64,000 nt of DNA, taken from Lamellibrachia columna. Its lineage: Eukaryota; Annelida; Polychaeta; Sabellida; Siboglinidae. Below are positions 9,797-16,976 of the stretch, piece by piece (position 1 is the stretch's first letter; each line of letters starts with the position of its first letter). Position numbers and translations under genes: made by a program. The DNA is taken from contig OY759268.1 in NCBI GenBank assembly GCA_963662155.1, forward strand, positions 2,412,501-2,476,500. Reading direction: 5' to 3'. The notes beneath the pieces are model-generated. The model was not told where the DNA came from, made no database searches, and saw only the letters and a list, made by a program, of their open reading frames with translations.

Positions 9797-10735
9797 ATGA
9801 TGCATCCGGTCGAATACGGCGACGTGAAAACTGGCATAATCAGTACAATTATCGTCTGGAACATCATAATGAACTCTCTCCTCATAGCAATTGTCATAAG
9901 ATATGCTGAACTACGCGAAGACCGCACTGCTCTCTTCATGATATCGCTCTCTCTGGCTGACCTAGGCTCTGGAGTCATAGCGCTGCCGATCAGTGCATCT
10001 CTGTGTTCCGGAGCGACTCCGACTGTTCAACATATGACGCTATACCTTCCCAAGATAAACATGATCAGTATGACTTTCTTCAGCATCGTGTCGCTGCACA
10101 GCCAGGCCTGGGTGGCCTTGTACAAGATGGTATCGGTACTGAAGCCGCTCAGATACGAACAGTTGCTCTCAAGAAATCGCTGCTACGGAATCATTGTGTC
10201 TACGTGGGTCGTCGGAGCCGCTCTTGCGTCCACAACGCTGACAAGTTCATGTACATGGAACACGGACGTCTGCACGTATAGAGTCGTGGCAAACAACTCA
10301 AGTTTTTCTGTATTGGCGTTAGGGTTGTACATCGTATCAAGTGTTCTTCCTGGAGCGGCGCTCATCTACGCCACTGCGCGAATTTTCCTCGTCGTCGTCC
10401 GAGCTCACAGTCAAGTCTCGGCGCAGGTGCAGTCGATCAGTGGAGGCGCCGGGCAATCAGGAATGGTGACTCTGAAGGCGATTCGCTCTGCCAAAAACGT
10501 CCTCATCATTTGCTTTGCCGCTCTGGGACTTACGGTACCGCTTTGGGTATTTGCGATTATACGGCACATGTTATTCAATGCACAGGCTGTCGCTCTGTTT
10601 AGCTTCACCGCTATTTGGCTGTTCCACTGCAATTCATTCATGAACAGTTTCCTCTATATGGTTCTTCACCGCTCGATTCGTCAAAAGTTGAAGCTCATGT
10701 TCACCGGCATATACGAGTCCTGTCGATGTGGCTGA
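9797..10735 (+). CDS. Rhodopsin-like (class A) G-protein-coupled receptor, copy 1
   Basis: A 312-residue intronless open frame with seven hydrophobic segments, so a plasma-membrane receptor of unknown ligand. TM1 has the conserved Asn (N26, IIMNSLLIAIVI). TM2 has LSLADL with Asp55. The end of TM3 reads ALYKMVSVLKPLRYEQ, where the DRY motif is replaced by YKM (109-111) although the following KPLRY is typical. ECL2 carries two Cys (152, 159), but TM3 lacks its usual Cys. TM6 (about 235-256) keeps Pro248 but has Thr where the CWxP Trp normally is. TM7 has NSFLY (283-287) instead of NPxxY. The C-tail ends ESCRCG, with candidate palmitoylated cysteines. The start ATGATG follows the uORF and a constant 78-bp spacer. 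Compared with copies 2 and 3, residues 231-312 carry ten substitutions and the protein lacks the final Thr-Pro. The family is an orphan amine/peptide-like receptor; the subfamily is not assignable by eye. Confidence 0.88.
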   Translation: MMHPVEYGDVKTGIISTIIVWNIIMNSLLIAIVIRYAELREDRTALFMISLSLADLGSGVIALPISASLCSGATPTVQHMTLYLPKINMISMTFFSIVSLHSQAWVALYKMVSVLKPLRYEQLLSRNRCYGIIVSTWVVGAALASTTLTSSCTWNTDVCTYRVVANNSSFSVLALGLYIVSSVLPGAALIYATARIFLVVVRAHSQVSAQVQSISGGAGQSGMVTLKAIRSAKNVLIICFAALGLTVPLWVFAIIRHMLFNAQAVALFSFTAIWLFHCNSFMNSFLYMVLHRSIRQKLKLMFTGIYESCRCG

Positions 10736-10808
10736 AAGCGACTCCATACAGTGATCGGTGACGGCGGCAGCGTCAGGTAAACCATATTATGTCATTATTG
10801 AACATCTT

Positions 10809-11026
10809 GGCTATATTTATATTTATATTTGTATTTGTATTTGTATTTATATTTATATTTATATTTATATTTATGTTTATGTTTATGTTTATGTTTATGT
10901 TTATGTTTACGTTTACGTTTACGTTAACGTTCACGTTCACGTTCACGTTCACGTTCACGTTCACGTTCACGTTCACGTTCACGTTCACGTTTACGTTTAC
11001 GTTTATGTTTATATTTATATTTATAG
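10809..11026. repeat. Hexanucleotide array with mirror-symmetric variant order
   Basis: A six-base repeat changes stepwise along the array: atttat, tttatg, tttacg, a single ttaacg, a core of about ten ttcacg, then back through tttacg and tttatg to tttata. It is present only in unit 1, just after a donor-like gtaaac downstream of the receptor stop. Confidence 0.95.
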
Positions 11027-11120
11027 AACAGGACTGGAGAAGACTGCTTTAGTAGACGATTTAGCCCCACTACTTTATGAAGTGCGCAAAGAGGACGAAC
11101 GTGAATTTCGACAAATATTT

Positions 11121-11228
11121 TATTTAACTAATTTATTGTTAAATTGTGTAATTATGGCCTCTATATATATATATATATATATATATAGAGGCCATAATTA
11201 CACAATTTAACAATAAATTAGTTAAATA
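11121..11228. repeat. Perfect 108-bp palindrome with a TA core
   Basis: Two 54-bp arms are exact reverse complements around position 11174.5. The outer parts contain tttaactaatttattgtt and aattatggcctc, and the centre is (TA)n. The single-copy form of the arm is seen in unit 3 at 44728-44765. It should form a cruciform or hairpin. Confidence 0.95.
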
Positions 11229-11677
<449 letters not shown>

Positions 11678-11755
11678 CACCAGAATATCAACAAATATTA
11701 ACAATCGTTTCGTACAATACAATGTACATTAAACTAATGTTTTTTTTAAATAACG

Positions 11756-11880
11756 ATGTTATTTGTTGTAGCAAAATTACGATCATGTCGTGATCCGAGA
11801 AACTGTCGTCGTCGTCGCCGCGACAAAGGTGTCACATGTTCCGATGGACGTCTCCGTGGACGGCTCCTGTTATTATGTAT
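11756..11880 (+). other. Conserved block downstream of GPCR copy 1 (candidate 3' exon)
   Basis: GC-richer block beginning after ttgttgtag and containing gatccgagaaactgtcgtcg, cgccgcgacaaaggtgtcaca and ggacggctcctgtt. It is conserved after all three receptor genes (31550-31672, 44862-44980). The receptor is followed by a donor-like CAG-GTAAAC (10777 here), so this may be a spliced 3'UTR exon. It could also simply be shared ancestry. Confidence 0.3.
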
Positions 11881-11884
11881 GTAT

Positions 11885-11888
<4 letters not shown>

Positions 11889-11971
<83 letters not shown>
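11889..11971. repeat. (TA)n microsatellite
   Basis: About 41 TA dinucleotides, unit 1 only. Confidence 0.97.
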
Positions 11972-11974
<3 letters not shown>

Positions 11975-12186
11975 CTTATCGGGAGGGAAGTTGTTTGGTA
12001 TAGTGACGAGGTTTCATTCAACATTCTTTCGGATCGAGTGTTGTTGCTGAATGTTTTTTATAAAATGTTTTACTCCCAATATACTTCGGACGTTCAGGTT
12101 TATTTACTATATTATTAAAAAAAACAAATCGTATTAATGATATGCGGATTTGGGAGTCTCCTGACTGAACACTGGACATAGCGAAT

Positions 12187-12885
12187 GATTGTAGTAGTGT
12201 GGTTCTACACAATGTGGTTCTAGACAATGTGGTTCTAGCCAGTGAGGTTCTAGACAGTTTGGTTCTAGACAATGTGGTTCTAGCCAGTGAGGTTCTAGAA
12301 GGTGTGGTTGTAGTCAGTGTGATTCTAGGCAATGTGGTTCTAGACAGTGTGGTTCTAGGAAGTGTGGTTTTAGACAGTATGGTTTTAGACAATGTGGTTA
12401 TAGACAGCACGGTTGTAGACAGTGTGACAATATCGTTCTTGCCAGTGTGGTTCTAGACAATTTGGTTCCAGACAGTGTAGTTCTAGACATGTGGTCCTTG
12501 CCAGTGTGGTTCTAGACAATGACGTTCTAGCCAGTGTGGTTCTAGGCAATGTGGTTCTATAAATGTGGTTATAGCCAAAGTGGTTCTAGACAGTGTGGTT
12601 CTAGATAGTTAGGTTCTGGACAATTTGGCTCTAGACAGTTTGGTTCTAGACAACGTGATTCTAGCCAGTGTGGTTCTAGACAATGTGGTTCTAGCCAGTG
12701 TGGTTCTTGAAAATATGGTTCTAGCCAATGTGATACTAAACACAGTGGTGTTAGACAGTGTATTGGTAGACATTGTGTTACCAGGTAGTATGGTACTAGA
12801 CATTGTTGTGTTATACGATGTTGTGTTGTGTTGTGTTGTGTAGTGTGGTGATAGACAGTGTTGTGTTAGACAATGTAGTGATAGT
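12187..12885. repeat. 15-bp minisatellite, unit 1 copy
   Basis: About 45 diverged copies of gtggttctagacaat and relatives (agccagt, tagacagt). It degenerates at the right end into gttgtgttgtgt. Because 15 is a multiple of three it gives long VVLDSVVLDN frames. The same family follows the other two receptor genes and occurs inverted at 62610-63060. Confidence 0.95.
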
Positions 12886-13404
12886 GAACAACAAAACTGT
12901 GGGTAGCATATTTGTTTGAGTTTTGGAGAAACAGCAAAGACGATGAATACAAACTTCATTAAAAAAATGTTCCGAATATTGTTTTATGTTTTTTATTGTA
13001 TATTACAACTTCTTTATCTCGAACATCGATAACTCAAACACGCGTCATAGTTGCTGCTGCGAGTTCGGTCCTGTTACGATGTACCACTTTGAGTAAACGC
13101 ACTACTTAATTTGAACATATCGTTGTCATCCCATTCATTTTATTTTATGAACTTATTCTGGATATTGCACAATATTGTTTATGGTAATAATAATAATGAT
13201 AATGGTGATGTGATAATAATACTAATAATAACGTAATAATAATAGTAATAATATTAAATGTATTTCTGTATCCAATAAAAAATAAAATATGACGTACAAC
13301 ACTGCTAATGTGGATATACTTGGAGAACCAAAAATTAAGATAATGCAAACTGTTAACAATGCAAAACATCCAAAGCTAACTATCCGCGTAGCGGTTGTCT
13401 TCAA
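12886..13404. other. Conserved spacer between 15-bp array and PLE
   Basis: Shared with 32470-32984 and 46545-47074. It contains an (AAT)-type microsatellite at about 13185-13255. No gene recognised. Confidence 0.6.
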
Positions 13405-13685
13405 TCACAATTGTTGAGATTCCTTTCTCAGATGGCTTCAGCTGCCATCTCCAGCCTTCATCAGGAATTGTAGGACGACTAGTTATTCCGATGGTCGCCA
13501 GGTGACTTGGCAAGCAGGCCGGCCCACACGTGGCTCAGTCTACACCCCTCGTCTCGATTCACGATTGGCCTCTTTAATCCATCTTTAAGAAGTGGGCAGC
13601 GAACGTATCGAAATACAAACTAACGCTAACCGACGACCAAGCTAAGGTTCTCGGCAAAGGACTAAACGTCGCTGTTACACCAGCC

Positions 13686-14162
13686 ATGTTGCCGGTGGAC
13701 GAATTCGGCATCGCTACGGAACAAGCTTGTCGATCGCCGACGATCACCAAATCAGAGCAACTACGATTTCAGTTGGCTGAAATTTTGAAAACAGCGAAAC
13801 TTCTTAAATCAAACATTAACAGGAAAGAGAGACAACCGCTAGCAGAGTTTAAAAAATATAAAACTATAATTATTCTGCTAGCAGACAAGGGAAAAGCCAC
13901 AGTGATTATGGACACGGATGAGTATGAACAGAAAGTCACCACCGCCTTATCAGACGACAAGACGTATGAGAACATGAAGACAGATCCTAAGTCAAAATAC
14001 AAGGGGAAGTTAGCGTCCATCAAAACGAAACTGAAGGAAGATGCCAAGATCAAAGAAGAACGGTATAAGTACCTACATCCGACAGCTAGTAATGTATTAA
14101 GGACTCTGAAAATCCTTAAGCCGTGCAATCCTGTCAGACCTATGTGGACTATACAGGATTAA
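13686..14162 (+). pseudogene. PLE N-terminal domain and start of RT, copy 1
   Basis: Frame of about 158 codons with the PLE hallmark IILLADKGKATVIMDTDEYE, followed by LSDDKTYENMKTDPKSKYKG and a C-terminal LKPCNPVRP. In copy 3 this continues in frame as RPIVDYTG. In copies 1 and 2 the same 1-bp loss (cctatgtgg against ccaattgtgg, near 14141) throws the frame, so the protein stops at WTIQD. The product would have been the PLE reverse transcriptase polyprotein. Confidence 0.8.
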
Positions 14163-14850
14163 TAGTGTAAAATATATCAAAATCACTGGCATGCCTTCTA
14201 GGACCTATTGTGTGTAAGATATCACACCACACAAAGAACACGAAGCTCGTAGCTAATGGAATGGCTTCTACCATGTTCGAAAAATATTATATGTTCGTAT
14301 CACATGACCTAGCGTTTGTCTTCACCAACATCTCTATCAACGAAACACTTAGAAGACGACACGGAACTGAAACTACGGACAAACCTGAATGTGGGTGACA
14401 TATTGGAACTGCTGAAGTTCATCGTCACAACTACATATTTTAGCTTCATGGGCACCATTTATCAGCAGACATTTGGCACAATAATGGGAAGTTCGGTGTC
14501 ACCTGTAATAGCAAATCTCTTCATGGAATGGCTGGAACAGCAAGCTATTCTCACAGCAAGCTATTCTCACAGCACCAGTAAACCGAAAATATGGAAGAGA
14601 TATGTGGATGATGTGACGGTAGAAGTAAGGAAGGGATGTGAACTGACAGAACATCCCAACAGCATAGACACACAGGCAGCATTAAGTTCACATATGAAGA
14701 AGAGAGCGATAACTCCCTGCCCTTCCTGGACACACTTATGGTACGAAAGGCTGGAGGAACAGTGAACCTCCTAGTGTTTCGGAAGAAGACACACACAGAC
14801 CAGCATTTGAACTTTACCTATTACCACCCGTTACACCGGAAACTGGGGTA
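14163..14850 (+). pseudogene. PLE reverse transcriptase core, copy 1 (frameshifted)
   Basis: Pieces in different frames show VSHDLAFVFTNISI (motif A, normally SFDV.SLFTN), GTIMGSSVSPVIANLFMEW (motif B region), and WKRYVDDVTVEV (motif C, catalytic YVDD intact). The strand then continues through WTHLWYERLEEQ and the frame reading LLVFRKKTHTDQHLNFTYYHP, a conserved PLE block. The parts are separated by at least two frame changes, so this copy is inactive. A 16-bp duplication (caagctattctcacag) lies at 14539-14570. Confidence 0.8.
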
Positions 14851-14967
14851 ATCAAAACGTTACTGGATATATGCAACAGCATCGTATCAGAGGACAGATA
14901 GAAAGTGGTTACATTACAGGCACTAGCTGGACCATAAATAAAATTATAACAGAACAAGTCAGAATGG

Positions 14968-15262
14968 GATGATCAAAGAAAGGAAGGATCAAAGAAAGGA
15001 AGGATCATAGAAAGGAAGGATCAAAGAAAGGAAGGATCAAAGAAAGGAAGGATCAAAGAAAGGAAGGATCAAAGAAAGGAAGGATCAAAGAAAGGAAGGA
15101 TCAAAGAAAGGAAGGATCAAAGAAAGGAAGGATCAAAGAAAGGAAGGATCAAAGAAAGGAAGGATCAAAGAAAGGAAGGATAAGAGCACAGAGACATTCA
15201 AAGACATGGTCACTCTCCCGTATGTAGGAAGGATCAAAGAAAGGAAGGATAAGAGCACAGAG
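14968..15262. repeat. 16-bp array inside the PLE, copy 1
   Basis: About 13 copies of gatcaaagaaaggaag. They are followed by two mixed blocks in which the 16-bp unit, an agagcacagagacattc spacer and single 27-bp units alternate (15180-15262). Unit 2 has a cleaner, shorter version. Confidence 0.9.
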
Positions 15263-15433
15263 ACATTCAAAGACATGGTCACTCTCCCGTATGTCAAAGA
15301 CATGGTCACTCTCCCGTATGTCAAAGACATGGTCACTCTCCCGTATGTCAAAGACATGGTCACTCTCCCGTATGTCAAAGACATGGTCACTCTCCCGTAT
15401 GTCAAAGACATGGTCACTCTCCCGTATGTCAAA
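15263..15433 (+). repeat. 27-bp array inside the PLE, left part
   Basis: About 6.5 copies of the 27-bp unit containing gacatggtcactctcccg and tatgtcaaa, cut at its right end by the CR1 insertion. Same unit as 19953-21744. The unit has no stop in several frames on both strands. Confidence 0.95.
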
Positions 15434-15758
15434 CATATTGAATAGTTTACATTATATATATAAGATAAAGTGATCTATTTACTTAAATTACATACATAAG
15501 GTAATATCTGACATAGTGGTAGTAAACGTTTTCGGTAAAAAGGAATTAACAGCAGGATTTTAGCGTAAATTAGTACACACTGAATTCGTTGTTTTGTTAC
15601 ACAGTGTTCTCCGTATTCGCTAGGTGGCAGGGTTTTTTTTTCTCATGCGAGGTTAATAGAAGACACAGTTAGCAAGTATATTAGACTAAAGTGTTCTTTT
15701 GATCACAAAAACAGCCTTATTCAAGGCTAACGTTGCAAACTAATTAAAACTAAATTGT

Positions 15759-16976
15759 ATGATGGCGCCGTGCAAACGGCAGTTAAAGGCCACAAGGCAC
15801 TTAATTTGTGGCAGTTGTAGTAACTGGGTGGACTTCGTCAAGTCTGGGTGCGAGAAGTCCTGGGCTGAGGTCCAGGCAGATAGTTTTAGTTTTGAGTGTA
15901 GGGGATGTACGAAGATGAAGGAACTAGAGGTGGAGTTGGAAGAGCTGAGGCTGCTCGTTGTGGCAATGGTGGGAAGGGAACAGGGGGGTTGTGCCAGTAG
16001 TTCCGGTGGGGGAACAGTAGATGATAAAGTGGGGAAAGACACAAGATATGCTAGGGAGAGCTCACCGCAGCCTGGGAGGAAGCTGAGAGGAGGGAAGGTG
16101 ACAGGTCGTAGGGAGACAGGACGTAAGGAGACGGGAAGGAAAGGAACGGGAGGGAAGACAACCGGAGCGAAGGAGAGGGGAGTAGGGGAGACAGGAGGGA
16201 AGGAGAAGGGAGTGGGGGAGACAGGAGGGAAGGAGAAGGGAGTGGGGGAGACGGGAGGGAAAACAACCGGAGTGAAGGAGAGGGAAGTGGGAGAGACAAG
16301 AGCAAAGGAGTGGGAAGTGGGGGAGACAGGAGCGAATGAGACAGGAGGGAAGGGGTCAGGACAGAATGGGATGGAGGGGATCGAACGGAAGAGTTATTCT
16401 GCAGCAGTGATAGAGGGGGTGAGGAAGAGAGCGAGGGTGTTTGTGGGGGATTCGATAGTTAGGAAGACCGACAGAGTCTTAAACAAGGGAGATGATGTGG
16501 TGGTCTGCTTGCCTGGAGCCAAAATAGAGGCGATAACTGAGAGGGTAAAAAACATCGTAGGCTCGGGTAAGGGTGGATCTGTTTTAGTACACGTAGGGAC
16601 AAATAACGTAGAGAGGGAGGGTACAACTGCCATAGTTAGGAAATATAGGCAGTTGGTCAGAACACTAAAACAGACGCGGGTTGAGCAGGTAATACTGTCA
16701 GGGATTTTACCTGTAATGGGCAGGAGGGGTCACAAATATCGAAATTGTCGGGGGATGGCAATTAACATGTTAGTCCAGAAGTTATGTAGGGAAGAGGAAG
16801 TTGGATTTGTGGATTTATGGGGAAGTTTTGTTGGGAGGGCTGATATGTACATGAAGGATGGGCTTCATTTAAGTGGAAAGGGGGCGGCAGTATTCGCGGA
16901 CAAACTTTCAGCAGCAGTAGATAGTGACTTGGGTACAATGACAAATATTTTTGGAAGTAAACATTCTTTAAACTAG
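15759..16976 (+). CDS. CR1 ORF1: PHD-like finger plus SGNH/GDSL esterase
   Basis: A 405-residue protein. Residues 17-50 have a Cys pattern (C17, C20, C31, C47, C50) with Trp35, as in the degenerate PHD fingers of CR1 ORF1. A Leu/Glu-rich coiled coil follows (about 52-72). A Gly/Lys/Glu-rich linker (about 110-205) is built from a near-30-bp repeat encoding ETGGKEKGVG. The C-terminal half is an SGNH hydrolase: VFVGDSIVRK (block I serine), VHVGTNN (block III) and DGLHLSGKG (Asp/His of block V). In CR1 elements ORF1 binds nucleic acid, and the esterase is proposed to act on lipids or membranes. The last codons are TCT TTA AAC TAG, which places a T-TTA-AAC slippery heptamer directly before the stop. 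Confidence 0.88.
   Translation: MMAPCKRQLKATRHLICGSCSNWVDFVKSGCEKSWAEVQADSFSFECRGCTKMKELEVELEELRLLVVAMVGREQGGCASSSGGGTVDDKVGKDTRYARESSPQPGRKLRGGKVTGRRETGRKETGRKGTGGKTTGAKERGVGETGGKEKGVGETGGKEKGVGETGGKTTGVKEREVGETRAKEWEVGETGANETGGKGSGQNGMEGIERKSYSAAVIEGVRKRARVFVGDSIVRKTDRVLNKGDDVVVCLPGAKIEAITERVKNIVGSGKGGSVLVHVGTNNVEREGTTAIVRKYRQLVRTLKQTRVEQVILSGILPVMGRRGHKYRNCRGMAINMLVQKLCREEEVGFVDLWGSFVGRADMYMKDGLHLSGKGAAVFADKLSAAVDSDLGTMTNIFGSKHSLN

Noticed and set aside
10003..10281. 92-codon frame inside the GPCR gene (also 30445 and 43719)
   Set aside because: Alternative frame of the receptor. Its conservation follows from the receptor.
10809..11026. Telomere-like hexamer array
   Set aside because: Units are TTTATR/TTYACG, not a known animal telomere repeat. 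The array is interstitial and unit-specific.
12199..12456. Hydrophobic VVLDSVVLDN protein (also 31788-32192, 46119-46616, 62601-63026)
   Set aside because: The 15-bp minisatellite is a multiple of three. Frames break irregularly and differ among units.
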